64,000 nt of DNA from Emcibacter sp. (lineage in GTDB: Bacteria > Pseudomonadota > Alphaproteobacteria > Sphingomonadales > Emcibacteraceae), in assembly GCA_021647465.1 (NCBI GenBank), contig JAKIUQ010000005.1, forward strand, positions 124,001-188,000. The letters are read 5' to 3'. Positions 25,648 to 34,825 of this stretch are shown in pieces. Every line of letters starts with the position of its first letter. Position 1 is the stretch's first letter. The notes under the pieces are model-generated. The model searched no databases. It was not told where the DNA came from and saw nothing but the letters and a program-made list of their open reading frames with translations. Position numbers and translations under genes: made by a program.

Positions 25648-28088
25648 GTCCCGGCCTCCTGATTTTTTTCTCTTTCTTTGGCAAGGGCGCTTAATACGCG
25701 ATCAGGCCGCATGGGCAATTGGGTGAGGCGGATACCAATCGCATCATAAACCGCATTGGCAATGGCCGGAATGACGGGGGCCAGAATACCTTCGCCGGCC
25801 TCTTTTGCCCCGAACGGCCCCTCACTGTCATCACTATAGGCGGGGACAATATCAACTTCGGGCTGTTCAAAGGCGGAGGGGATTTTATAATCCAGAAATG
25901 AGGGGTTTTGGGTTGCGCCACTATCATAGATCATTTCTTCCATCAGGGCTTGCCCCAGCCCCATATGAATACAGCCTTCGATCTGGCCCCTGACCGCAAG
26001 CGGGTTCAAAGGAAAACCACAATCATGGGCGCAGGTTGCTTTATCGACTTTGATAAAGCCGGTTTCAGGATCCACGGTAACTTCGACAATGAAGGCGGTA
26101 AAGCTGTAGCTTGGGCTGAGGCCCGCGCCGGCACCTTTAAACTTTCCGCCTAATTTTGGCGCGCGGTATGTGCCGCTGGTTTGCAGAATGCCGCCGAATT
26201 CAAGGGCTTTTGTCACGGCGTCAAGATAGGTCACGCTGGCGTTATGTTTTTCTGATCGGATCAGGCCATCTTCAATGATAAAACCATCGGCATAATCCGG
26301 ATTAGCCCCAAGAAAGCCTTGCTCAAAATCTGGCTTGCGTCCGCCTTGACGGAAAAAATTATCGGGGGCATCCGGTCTGTCATATTCGGGCGGTATCATT
26401 TCGAGCAAGTCGCAAGCTGCCTCAATCAGAATGCGCCGCATTCGAATGGCGGCATTGCGGCTGGCATTCCCCGCCATGAAGGTAACGCGGGAACTGTAAC
26501 TGCCAAGATCGACGGGGGTTGTCCTTGTATCGGCGCTGATGATTTTGATATTTTCCAAAGGCTGGCCCAGGACTTCGGCGGCCATCTGGGCCAGCATGGT
26601 ATCGCTGCCCTGCCCAATATCCGCCGCGCCGGAATAGACCGTCACGCCGCCGTCATAATCTATGGTCATACGCACGGTAGAGGCGGGAAGTTTGTTCCAG
26701 TGAATGGGCAAGGCACTGCCGGATATAAAAAAACCACAAGCCACTCCAATGCCCGTGCCAAATGGCAGCTTGCCATGTTTTTCTTTCCATTTGGTGCGTT
26801 TAATTGCTTCTGTTAATCCATTATGCAAACCAACAGAGGTGACGCGGAATTCATTGGTGGTGAGGGTATTTTCCTTATGAATCATGTTAAGGCGGCTCTC
26901 TGCGGGATCAATGTCCAGCTCTGCGCAGGCCATATCCAGCAAAACTTCACTGGCAAAGCGCGGATTAACGCCGCCGTGGCCGCGCATGGCGCCGCACATG
27001 GGCTTGTTGGTATATAAACGCTGCACATGAAAGCGGAAATTGGGCAGTTTATACGGCCCTTGCAACAGAACGCCGTTGTAATAAGTGGTGACAATACCAA
27101 AACTGCCATAGGCGCCGCCGTCGATCAAGGTATCAAGGTCAATGGCCGTGATGCCTTTTTTGCGGCTATAGCCCAGTTTCATGGTCAGGTCGGTTTGATG
27201 TCGTCCGTGGTGGCTGAAGAAGACTTCTTCGCGGTCGAATTTAATTTTTACATTGCGCCCCAGATCAAGGGCGAATTTCGCAGCGATCATTTCATGGGGA
27301 AAGGGATCACTCTTGCCGCCAAACCCGCCGCCCAGATGGGGTTTTATCACGCGGATATTATGCTCTGGTATCTCCAGGACTTCGGCCAGAGCCATATGCA
27401 GATAATGGGGTACCTGCGTTGCGGAATATACGGTAATATTTCCTTTATTATCTATTTGAACCTGTGTGGCATGGGGTTCGGTAAAGCCGTGATTGATCGA
27501 GGCAAAACGAAAGCGTTTTTTGATCACCACATCAGCATCTGAAAAACCTTGATCCAGATCGCCAAACTCCTGCAATATTTCTTTATGCAGGTTATTTTTC
27601 TTGTTTAATTCGGGGTGCAGGGGGTGGTCCGTGGGCTTTAGGGCCTCTTTACTGTTGAAAACGCCTTCGGTTATTTCATAGTCAACCTTGATCAGCCGCA
27701 GGGCATGGGCGGCAATTTCAGCATTTTCCGCCGCCACGGCCGCCACAGGTTCGCCCATATAACGCACCATATCACGGGCGATGGCAGGCTCGTCCTTGCT
27801 GATGCTCAACACCCCAAAGTTATTCTTGAAATCAGCGCCCGTTAAAACGCCTTTAACGCCGCTCAGGGCCAATGCCGCCGAGATATCCACAGACAGGATA
27901 TTCGCGCTGGGGCAGGGGGCGCGCAGAATTTTTATGATCAGCGGATTATGCAGCCGAATATCATCGGTATAAAGCGCTTGTCCCGTCACTTTCGCGCGGG
28001 AATCAATGAGCGGAACCGGCTTGCCGATGACCTTATAATCTTTCGCCGGATAACCTTTTGTCAAATCTGTCATTTTATGATCCGTCAT
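25644..28088 (-). CDS. hcrA: 4-hydroxybenzoyl-CoA reductase, molybdopterin subunit
   Basis: An 814-residue molybdenum-cofactor subunit. It has the N-terminal VIGKPVPLIDSRAKVTGQALYTDDI, the cofactor motifs HLGGGFGGKSDPF, MRGHGGVNPRF and GAADIGQGSDTMLAQ, and FGAKEAGEGIL with the active-site glutamate near the C terminus. The enzyme removes the para-hydroxyl of 4-hydroxybenzoyl-CoA to give benzoyl-CoA. It could act on a related aromatic CoA ester. The start overlaps hcrC by 14 bases; an in-frame ATG at 28073 would remove the overlap. Confidence 0.9.
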   Translation of the reverse strand: MTDHKMTDLTKGYPAKDYKVIGKPVPLIDSRAKVTGQALYTDDIRLHNPLIIKILRAPCPSANILSVDISAALALSGVKGVLTGADFKNNFGVLSISKDEPAIARDMVRYMGEPVAAVAAENAEIAAHALRLIKVDYEITEGVFNSKEALKPTDHPLHPELNKKNNLHKEILQEFGDLDQGFSDADVVIKKRFRFASINHGFTEPHATQVQIDNKGNITVYSATQVPHYLHMALAEVLEIPEHNIRVIKPHLGGGFGGKSDPFPHEMIAAKFALDLGRNVKIKFDREEVFFSHHGRHQTDLTMKLGYSRKKGITAIDLDTLIDGGAYGSFGIVTTYYNGVLLQGPYKLPNFRFHVQRLYTNKPMCGAMRGHGGVNPRFASEVLLDMACAELDIDPAESRLNMIHKENTLTTNEFRVTSVGLHNGLTEAIKRTKWKEKHGKLPFGTGIGVACGFFISGSALPIHWNKLPASTVRMTIDYDGGVTVYSGAADIGQGSDTMLAQMAAEVLGQPLENIKIISADTRTTPVDLGSYSSRVTFMAGNASRNAAIRMRRILIEAACDLLEMIPPEYDRPDAPDNFFRQGGRKPDFEQGFLGANPDYADGFIIEDGLIRSEKHNASVTYLDAVTKALEFGGILQTSGTYRAPKLGGKFKGAGAGLSPSYSFTAFIVEVTVDPETGFIKVDKATCAHDCGFPLNPLAVRGQIEGCIHMGLGQALMEEMIYDSGATQNPSFLDYKIPSAFEQPEVDIVPAYSDDSEGPFGAKEAGEGILAPVIPAIANAVYDAIGIRLTQLPMRPDRVLSALAKEREKNQEAGT

Positions 28089-28560
28089 GAGCCGCCCTTC
28101 TCATTTTTGAGGCGGCAAGATGCAGGGCTTTTTCGATGCTGTTATAGCCCGTACAGCGGCAGACGGTGGCGGATATACATTCCTTGACCTCATCATCGTC
28201 GGGATTGTTGTTTTTTGCCAACATATGAACGCCGTTAATAACCATGGCGGGCGTGCAAAAACCGCATTGAATTGCGCCCATCTCTATCATCGCCTCTTGC
28301 ACGGGATGAAGCGCATTACCCTTTGCGATGCCTTCGATGGTGGTGATGGCGGCCCCTTCGGCTTCCAGGGCCGGCAGGAGGCAGGACAGCATGGGCTTGT
28401 CGTCAATCATAACGCTGCAACAGCCGCATGCGCCTTTATCACAGCCATTCTTTGTGCCGGTTAAATTCAACTCTTCGCGCAAGAAATCCAGTAATGTCAT
28501 GGACGGTGAAACCGCCTTGGTATGTTTCCGTCCATTTATGGTCAAATTCAGTAACTTCAT
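28075..28560 (-). CDS. hcrC: 4-hydroxybenzoyl-CoA reductase, [2Fe-2S] subunit
   Basis: A 161-residue small subunit with two [2Fe-2S] clusters: the plant-type NGCDKGACGCCSVMIDD...SCLL and the C-terminal QCGFCTPAMVI...VCRCTGYNSI. It passes electrons between the HcrB flavin and the HcrA molybdenum site. ATG 28560 is preferred over ATG 28566, because AAAGG abuts the latter but lies 6 bases before the former. The gene begins a few bases after the SDR gene. Confidence 0.92.
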   Translation of the reverse strand: MKLLNLTINGRKHTKAVSPSMTLLDFLREELNLTGTKNGCDKGACGCCSVMIDDKPMLSCLLPALEAEGAAITTIEGIAKGNALHPVQEAMIEMGAIQCGFCTPAMVINGVHMLAKNNNPDDDEVKECISATVCRCTGYNSIEKALHLAASKMRRAAHDGS

Positions 28561-28569
28561 TTTCATCCT

Positions 28570-29319
28570 TTATAAAGATAAAAGCCCACAGCTTTTCCCG
28601 CCGTCCACATGTAAAATCTGTCCGTTGATAAAGGCACCATCACCAGAGGACAGAAAAGCAACGGCGGCGGCAATATCATCAACCGACCCCATTTTCCCCG
28701 TCGGCTGCATGCGCAGCAATCTGGCGAGCGCCTCTTCAGGCATATTTTTTGTCATGGGTGTTTCGATCAGGCCGGGGGCAACCGCATTGACATTAATTTG
28801 AAACCTTGCCAGCTCCAGAGCCAAGGTACGGGTTAAGCTGACCAGCCCGCCTTTGCTGGCGGAATAATTGGCCTGCCCGATATTGCCAAGCCAGGAGCGG
28901 GAAACAATATTGACGATCTTGCCGCTATTCTGGGCCTTCATGGTATCAAAGACCGCCTGACAACAGAGGAACGGCCCTTTCAGGTTCACATCCATGACCT
29001 TGTCCCAGTCATCCTCGCTGAGGCGGCTCAGAAAACCATCGCGAATAATTCCCGCATTATTGACCAGAATATCCACTCTGCCAAAAGTATTTTTCGTCTG
29101 TTCAACCATGTTTAAAACATGATTCTTTTTGGAGATATCCGCGGAAATTGTCAGTGTTTCAGTGTCGAGCTCATGGGCAATATCTTTGAGGCAATCCGCA
29201 TTAATATCCACGAGAACCACTTTTGCGCCCTCTTGAGCAAGCCGCCTGCTGATGGCGGCGCCGATGCCTTGCCCGGCCCCGGTGATGATGGCAACTTTAT
29301 TCTGAAGGCCGTTTAACAT
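28570..29319 (-). CDS. SDR-family oxidoreductase, FabG-like
   Basis: A 249-residue classical short-chain dehydrogenase: TGAGQGIGAAI cofactor motif, NNAG at about 88-91, Ser-Tyr-X3-Lys as VSRSWLGNIGQANYSASKGG, and C-terminal HVDGGKS. In this operon it probably oxidises or reduces a 3-hydroxyacyl-CoA during breakdown of 3-hydroxypimelyl-CoA, but a FabG-type role in acyl-ACP reduction is possible. It is spaced 3 bases from both neighbours. Confidence 0.85.
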   Translation of the reverse strand: MLNGLQNKVAIITGAGQGIGAAISRRLAQEGAKVVLVDINADCLKDIAHELDTETLTISADISKKNHVLNMVEQTKNTFGRVDILVNNAGIIRDGFLSRLSEDDWDKVMDVNLKGPFLCCQAVFDTMKAQNSGKIVNIVSRSWLGNIGQANYSASKGGLVSLTRTLALELARFQINVNAVAPGLIETPMTKNMPEEALARLLRMQPTGKMGSVDDIAAAVAFLSSGDGAFINGQILHVDGGKSCGLLSL

Positions 29320-29322
29320 GGT

Positions 29323-31311
29323 CTATTCCCCCGTAAATTCTGGTTTGAAACCTTCGATCACACTGCTGAGGCCATGGGCGGCATCGCGGGTGGAGAAAAT
29401 TTCCTTCAGTCCGGAAAGTTCAAGTTTGAGGCCATCCTCAAGGCTCATTTCAGCGCCGTCATCTATAAGTTTCATGGCGGCGGCAAGGGCGATGGGGGCC
29501 TTGCGGGACAAGACTTTAGCATAGGGGTGATCGGCGGTGAATGTGCCTGTAAAATCTGCAAATAGGGCCTCAGTCTCGCTTTGGTCAATTTTACCGCCTT
29601 GTTTTTTATCAAGGGATAAATCCGCCAAATCATGGAAATCATAAAGGGGATCGATGATCTGATCCAAAAGGCCATATTTATAGGCTGTATCACTATCCAG
29701 AAACTGCCCTGTAGAGATCAGGAATTTTGCCATGCCTTTGCCGATCAACCGGCTTGTACGCTGGGTGCCGCCAAGGCCGGGATATATGCCGATGCCGGTT
29801 TCCGGAAAGGCCATAACGGTGTTTTTCGTCCCAATGCGATAATCACAGGCGAGGGCCAGCTCCAAGCCGCCGCCCAATGTCAAACCATCGACAAAGGCGC
29901 AGGTATCTTTTTGGGAATTTTGAATTTTACTCAAAACTTTCTGACCAAATTCGGTAAATTTCTGAATGCGCTCCAAGTCATTTGAGGCAATGCCATCAAG
30001 GAAAAATTTAATATCCGCGCCGGCAACAAAGGCCTTGCCCTGCCCCAGAATGAATAGGCGTTTGAGGTCTGGGTCTTGATCGAGTTTGGAAAAACATTCA
30101 TCCAGTTGGCTGACCACAAGTTCGCCAAGGGCGTTCATCCGGTCCGGCAGGTTAAAGATAATAAATCCTGTATCGCCTTGTTTTTCCGCCCGCACCCATT
30201 CGAGCGTAACGGCACCTGTTCCGCCGAAGGCAAATTCAGGTAATGGCATATGCCAAACTGCGAATAAATCCTTCACCATAGTACCGATCTTAGCCACGCC
30301 AATTTTATTCATCAGCTCAAATGGCCCCATAGGCCAGCGCAGCCCCGCGCGGGTGCCAAGGTCATTGGAGGTGGCATCCACCACACCTTCACTGACCATT
30401 TGGGCCGCAATACCAAGGGCAGAGGCCAGCAGGCGGGAGGTGACCCTCTCTTCATCATTGGCCCCATTGTTGAGGATCGTTGTATCCGTTTCATCCCATA
30501 GGTTGCCAGAGTCCACTTGTGAGATGAGTATTTGGGCCGGTTTATAAAAATCCCCAAGCTTTGAGGCCAGACCATCGGCGGCATGCATGGCGATGGGAAC
30601 CCCCGTGGCATTCATCAGGGCGAACGGCCCCATGCCGATACCAAAGACTTTGCGGGCGACGTCATCAATGAATTTGATGCTGCCGCAGCCTTCTTCGAGC
30701 AGGCGGGCCGCCTCATTGAGCCAGGGCACAAAGAAGCGATTAATGGCAAAGCCGGGGGCATCCTTGACGATAATGGGAATCTTTCCGTGATAACCATAAA
30801 AATTCACCAGATCGATAACAAGTGCCTCGTCGGTTTTGGGGCCGGGGATTATTTCCACCAATTTATTTTTTGCCGCATGATAAAAATAATGCACCCCGAT
30901 AATGCGTTCAGGGTATGCTGCCCCCTCTGCAATGTCTTTGATCAGAAAAGATGACGTATTGGACGCAAGAATGCAGTCAGGGCGAACGATTGTTTCAAGG
31001 GCGCTGAACAGGTCTTGCTTAACGGCCAGGTCTTCGAAAATGGCCTCGACCACCAGATCCGCATCTTTAAGGGCAGATTGATCGGTGGTGCAGGTCAGGT
31101 TTGACATGATTTTATCAAATTGCGCTTCACTGATAATCCGGCGTTTCATGGCCTCTTTCAAAGAGTCCATGATCGTATTTTGGCCGCGTTTTATGCTGTT
31201 TTCCGATTGATCCAGAAGGGTCACGGATAAATCTTTCATTAAAAAATGCTGGGCAATGGCCGCCCCCATTGTTCCGGCGCCAACCACGCCTATGGCTTTA
31301 ATTCTTTTCAT
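29323..31311 (-). CDS. Bifunctional 3-hydroxyacyl-CoA dehydrogenase / enoyl-CoA hydratase (HAD-ECH fusion)
   Basis: A 662-residue fusion. The N-terminal NAD-binding domain has GVVGAGTMGAAIAQHF and ASNTSSFLI, followed by two dehydrogenase C-terminal domains (GFAINRFFVPWLNEAARLLEEG; TRAGLRWPMGPFELMNKIG). From about residue 390 there is a crotonase domain with oxyanion-hole segments FVAGADIKFF and DGLTLGGGLELALACDYRIG and the catalytic PETGIGIYPGLGG. The order is the reverse of FadB, resembling the archaeal crotonyl-CoA hydratase/3-hydroxybutyryl-CoA dehydrogenase. It probably serves beta-oxidation after ring opening. It overlaps the upstream gene by 4 bases. Confidence 0.88.
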   Translation of the reverse strand: MKRIKAIGVVGAGTMGAAIAQHFLMKDLSVTLLDQSENSIKRGQNTIMDSLKEAMKRRIISEAQFDKIMSNLTCTTDQSALKDADLVVEAIFEDLAVKQDLFSALETIVRPDCILASNTSSFLIKDIAEGAAYPERIIGVHYFYHAAKNKLVEIIPGPKTDEALVIDLVNFYGYHGKIPIIVKDAPGFAINRFFVPWLNEAARLLEEGCGSIKFIDDVARKVFGIGMGPFALMNATGVPIAMHAADGLASKLGDFYKPAQILISQVDSGNLWDETDTTILNNGANDEERVTSRLLASALGIAAQMVSEGVVDATSNDLGTRAGLRWPMGPFELMNKIGVAKIGTMVKDLFAVWHMPLPEFAFGGTGAVTLEWVRAEKQGDTGFIIFNLPDRMNALGELVVSQLDECFSKLDQDPDLKRLFILGQGKAFVAGADIKFFLDGIASNDLERIQKFTEFGQKVLSKIQNSQKDTCAFVDGLTLGGGLELALACDYRIGTKNTVMAFPETGIGIYPGLGGTQRTSRLIGKGMAKFLISTGQFLDSDTAYKYGLLDQIIDPLYDFHDLADLSLDKKQGGKIDQSETEALFADFTGTFTADHPYAKVLSRKAPIALAAAMKLIDDGAEMSLEDGLKLELSGLKEIFSTRDAAHGLSSVIEGFKPEFTGE

Positions 31312-32234
31312 TTTGGACTTTCTGTGGTTTTGATGAGATTATATATGATCGGGATCAGGGTCACTTCGACCCCATATTGCTCGGCATATTGATTTAATTT
31401 TCCGCACATATATTCATTTTCGGTGACTTTATTATTTTCGATGTCGATCAAAATGGATGGCTTGTGATTGCCGCCTTTCTCAAGGTAGCTGAGCGCATCT
31501 TCCAGAAAATCATCCGTGATGTGGATATTCATGGCCTGCGCGATGCGTATGCCTTCGCTGACAATCTGGGCCACCATTTTTCGCATATAATTGCGGCGCA
31601 TGACATTGCTCATGGTTTTGCGGGTGAGGGCGCACAGGCTGCCAAGGGACGAATTGAGCAGGGCTTTTTTAAAGACCTCGGTCCGGTAATCTTCGCGTAC
31701 CTCCAGTTCTAGCCCGCTGCTGGTAAAATCCGCAGCAATCTGATGAATGAGGGTCGCATCGATATCCGGCATCAAAGATAAATAATGCCGCATGGCAAAG
31801 CTGACACGCACCATATTTTCGGACGATTTGCCGCAGCCCATATTTACCGACATACGAAGGGTATGCCCGGGACCAAAGATATCGCTGATTTGATGTTCGG
31901 TATCCAGACCATTTTGGCAAGAGAGGAAGATGATATCTTCCCGGTGTTTCATCATTTTGATTTCTTTTAACAGGGTCAATGAATCTGCACTTTTTGTACA
32001 GATGAGGATCACCTTCATATCCGTATCAAGAAAATCCTGCAGACTGGAATAAAGATCTGTTACCTGCGCTGTGGCCGTAAGTTCGCCTTCGACGCCAAGG
32101 GGGTGCCCGCGCATGGCAATGGCAACATTCGGATCGCGATATAAAACAGAAACCCGGTGGCCGGCCTGCAGAAGATGAGCGGCGAAAACACGGCCAACGG
32201 GGCCAAATCCAATGATGCCATAATGGGTTTTCAT
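31308..32234 (-). CDS. Ketopantoate reductase-like (PanE/ApbA family) protein
   Basis: A 308-residue Rossmann-fold protein with IIGFGPVGRVFAAHLLQAGH, the ICTKS segment after the second strand, LSCQNGLD, and the helical C-terminal part with FKKALLNSSLGSLCALTRKT. PanE reduces 2-dehydropantoate with NADPH, but the family has paralogues of unknown substrate. Embedded between an acyl-CoA ligase and a beta-oxidation enzyme with tight spacing, this copy is more likely catabolic than for pantothenate. Function unproven. Confidence 0.75.
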   Translation of the reverse strand: MKTHYGIIGFGPVGRVFAAHLLQAGHRVSVLYRDPNVAIAMRGHPLGVEGELTATAQVTDLYSSLQDFLDTDMKVILICTKSADSLTLLKEIKMMKHREDIIFLSCQNGLDTEHQISDIFGPGHTLRMSVNMGCGKSSENMVRVSFAMRHYLSLMPDIDATLIHQIAADFTSSGLELEVREDYRTEVFKKALLNSSLGSLCALTRKTMSNVMRRNYMRKMVAQIVSEGIRIAQAMNIHITDDFLEDALSYLEKGGNHKPSILIDIENNKVTENEYMCGKLNQYAEQYGVEVTLIPIIYNLIKTTESPK

Positions 32235-32238
32235 AGGC

Positions 32239-33990
32239 CTACTCCAATATAATTACAAAGGCATCTGGCGGAAGATTGTCATAATCTTCGGCCTGCATGG
32301 CATCGATATAGGGTTTGTATTTTTCTTCTATCCGCCGGGGAATAAGTTTAAAAGACGGGGTTAACTCATTCTCTTCCAGCGTTAATTCCCGCTGGATAAC
32401 CAATGCTTTACCAATTCTCTCAAAGCCGGTTAATTGATAGCTGTTGATCTCTTCCACGCAGCTGGACAGGCAGTGTGACAGGCTGTGACAGTCGCCCGGA
32501 AATTTGCAAACTGGATCATCCGTCTGGTTGCGTACGCTGGCCGCCATTAATTCTGAATTTGGGAAAACCAGCATGAAGGGATTTTTCTGCCCGGAGCCAA
32601 AAACATAGGCATATTTAACAAATTTACAGCGCCGGCAGACATTTTCCTCAATATTGGCGGGAAATAATTTCTCGCCATTGCTCAGTTTGAACATTCTTTC
32701 CTTGCGGGAGATTATTTTAACCCCGTCCGGCGTAATATCGCCAATATCACCGGTATGAAACCAGCCGTCTTTGGCGAGGGCTTTTTGGGTGGCCGTCTCG
32801 TTATGGAAATAACCGCTCATGACATTTGCGCCGCGCACAAGCAGTTCGTTATCCGCGCCAAGGGTAAGTTCAACGCCCGGAATGGGAAAACCGACGATAC
32901 CCGGAATTCGGTCCATGCTGAAATCGGTCATCGTGCAGCAGGGCGATGTTTCTGTCAGTCCCCATGCTTCGAGGACAGGGATATTTTTTTTGCGGAAAAC
33001 GTCAGAGGTGCTGAGCGGCAAGGGGGCCGCAGCGGTAAAAATAAATTTCAGATCGTCATGGAAAAAGTCTTTTTCGGCTTTTTCAGACGTAAGAATCTTG
33101 CCGATAATAGCCTGATATATCACAGGAACACTGAAATAGACATGGGGTTTGATCACAGAGAAATTTTCAAGCAATCGGTCGATATCCTTGCCAAAGCTGT
33201 CATCAATGGCAAGGCAACCGCCGGAATGAAGCGCAAAAAACCGTTCAAACAGGCCGCCAAAACTATGGTGCCAGGGCAGATAGCATAGAAACCGCATTTT
33301 TGGCGCCGGCTGCCATAATAATTCCAAGGCCTTTTGCTGGCTCATGATGTTGCTGTGATGAAGCTGCACGCCCTTGGGAAAGCCGCTGGTGCCAGAAGTA
33401 TACATGATCATAGCCAATTGGGACGGGGCGACATTCTGGAAAATTTTCTCTATATTACTCACTGTTTCCGGGCTTGTTTCATGGGCAGCGGCGTCATCAA
33501 AGAAAGCAAGTTCTTTGACATCAATATTGCCGTGTGCTGTCTTTGGAGATAGCAGAAGTAATTTTTCAGGCAGGCAATCCGCCTGTAAAGAAGTTATTTT
33601 TTCTGGGGCATCACTGACGAGCATGGCCCCCTCGGAGAATTTGATTAAATCCTCCATTAAGGCATCAGGATATTTGGCGAAAATTGGCACGCTCACCAAT
33701 CCGCAGCTCATGACAGCCATTTCCGTTACCAGCCTGCGGTAATTATTTCCGGCTATGAAAATGACCCTGTTCAGGCAATCATTATCAGGATCAAGACCAC
33801 TGCGCAGAAAGTAAGCGGAAAGAGAAATTATATCCCGGGTTAATTCAGACCATGACCAATATTTATAGTCACCAGAACGGCGTTCTGCGAAAGCTGGTGC
33901 TGGTCCATAGGCATCCCTGTTGTTAAGAAACATAATCCCGACATTGGGCGTGAATTCTCCAAGCTCAATATCAGATTTTAAAATGTTCAT
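32239..33990 (-). CDS. AMP-dependent acyl-CoA synthetase with cysteine-rich C-terminal insert
   Basis: An acid:CoA ligase of about 583 residues in the long-chain acyl-CoA synthetase group. It has the AMP motif MIMYTSGTSGFPKGVQLHHSN, LEAWGLTETSP, GWFHTGDIG and SRKERMFKLSNGEKLFP. The C-terminal domain is unusual: NVCRRC and then CKFPGDC-HSLSHC-LSSC give six cysteines and two histidines within 60 residues, a possible metal site. The substrate could be an aromatic, alicyclic or fatty acid; it does not look like a standard benzoate-CoA ligase. ATG 33990 is favoured (AAGG 8 bases upstream) over TTG 33996. Confidence 0.82.
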   Translation of the reverse strand: MNILKSDIELGEFTPNVGIMFLNNRDAYGPAPAFAERRSGDYKYWSWSELTRDIISLSAYFLRSGLDPDNDCLNRVIFIAGNNYRRLVTEMAVMSCGLVSVPIFAKYPDALMEDLIKFSEGAMLVSDAPEKITSLQADCLPEKLLLLSPKTAHGNIDVKELAFFDDAAAHETSPETVSNIEKIFQNVAPSQLAMIMYTSGTSGFPKGVQLHHSNIMSQQKALELLWQPAPKMRFLCYLPWHHSFGGLFERFFALHSGGCLAIDDSFGKDIDRLLENFSVIKPHVYFSVPVIYQAIIGKILTSEKAEKDFFHDDLKFIFTAAAPLPLSTSDVFRKKNIPVLEAWGLTETSPCCTMTDFSMDRIPGIVGFPIPGVELTLGADNELLVRGANVMSGYFHNETATQKALAKDGWFHTGDIGDITPDGVKIISRKERMFKLSNGEKLFPANIEENVCRRCKFVKYAYVFGSGQKNPFMLVFPNSELMAASVRNQTDDPVCKFPGDCHSLSHCLSSCVEEINSYQLTGFERIGKALVIQRELTLEENELTPSFKLIPRRIEEKYKPYIDAMQAEDYDNLPPDAFVIILE

Positions 33991-34042
33991 AACCAATACC
34001 TTCTATCTCTGTTTTGCTTTCCCTTATTTGGTCTTTGGGGTT

Positions 34043-34825
34043 TTAAGTATTTTTCCATATGGGTGTTTTTTTTGCCAGAAAAGCATTGATGCCTTCGACG
34101 GCATCATGGCTGTTCATTAATTCATTCAGGTATAAACGTTCAAGATCGCAGATATGCTGACGGTAGTGGGTGTTTATGCTCATCCGTACGGCCTGATTGG
34201 CAAATCGCAAACTGCTGGCGCTTTGGGGAAGGATATTCTGCTCAAGATATTGATCAACAAATTGATCTAATTCGCTGCTCTTGGCGATGTGATTAATAAG
34301 GCCGGCGTCCCTCATTTCCTGCGCGGTGACTTTGGCACCCGACAGCAGCATATGTACCGCCATGGCACCATTACCCAGAAAAGGCAGCAGGGCCGCGGCC
34401 ACCGGCGGGAAGACCCCAAGCTGGATTTCCGGCACCGCATATTTCGACCTCTCATCCGCAAATATCATGCCGCAGGCAATGGCGAGCTCAAAGCCGCCGC
34501 CAAGGCACAGGCCGGATGTTTTCGCCAGCGTCGGAACAGGGTGGGACAAAATATCGCCGATCATCAAATGAAAGCCCGGCAGCATTTCATCCACCATCTC
34601 GGCGGTATGTTCCTCAACACTGGCCCCAAAACTGAAATGATTTCCGGCCCCTGTAAAAATTATGATTTTTCGATTCGGGTTATTCAGGTCGTCTTTCAGG
34701 AAATTTCTAATTTCCGTCATCATGGCTTTGGTGAGGATATTTGCGGGGGGATCAAGGAGGGCCACTTCGACAACCTGACCGTCATATTTTTCAATTATTT
34801 CAAGAGTTTGATAGGTCATTTTCAC
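34043..34825 (-). CDS. dch: Cyclohexa-1,5-diene-1-carbonyl-CoA hydratase
   Basis: A 260-residue crotonase-fold hydratase that adds water to the product of benzoyl-CoA reductase, giving 6-hydroxycyclohex-1-ene-1-carbonyl-CoA. HFSFGASVEEH, CLGGGFELAIACGM and VPEIQLGVFPPVAAALLP are characteristic of Dch rather than generic enoyl-CoA hydratases. Its start meets the end of had, and the two next pathway steps being adjacent supports the call. Confidence 0.9.
   Translation of the reverse strand: MKMTYQTLEIIEKYDGQVVEVALLDPPANILTKAMMTEIRNFLKDDLNNPNRKIIIFTGAGNHFSFGASVEEHTAEMVDEMLPGFHLMIGDILSHPVPTLAKTSGLCLGGGFELAIACGMIFADERSKYAVPEIQLGVFPPVAAALLPFLGNGAMAVHMLLSGAKVTAQEMRDAGLINHIAKSSELDQFVDQYLEQNILPQSASSLRFANQAVRMSINTHYRQHICDLERLYLNELMNSHDAVEGINAFLAKKTPIWKNT

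Noticed and set aside
27027..27542. 171-residue plus-strand open frame
   Set aside because: Antisense to hcrA, where molybdopterin motifs are continuous; a by-product of codon bias.
24652..28560. Aerobic carbon monoxide dehydrogenase or xanthine dehydrogenase
   Set aside because: The medium subunit carries the four-cysteine [4Fe-4S] loop specific to 4-hydroxybenzoyl-CoA reductase, and the context is benzoyl-CoA degradation.
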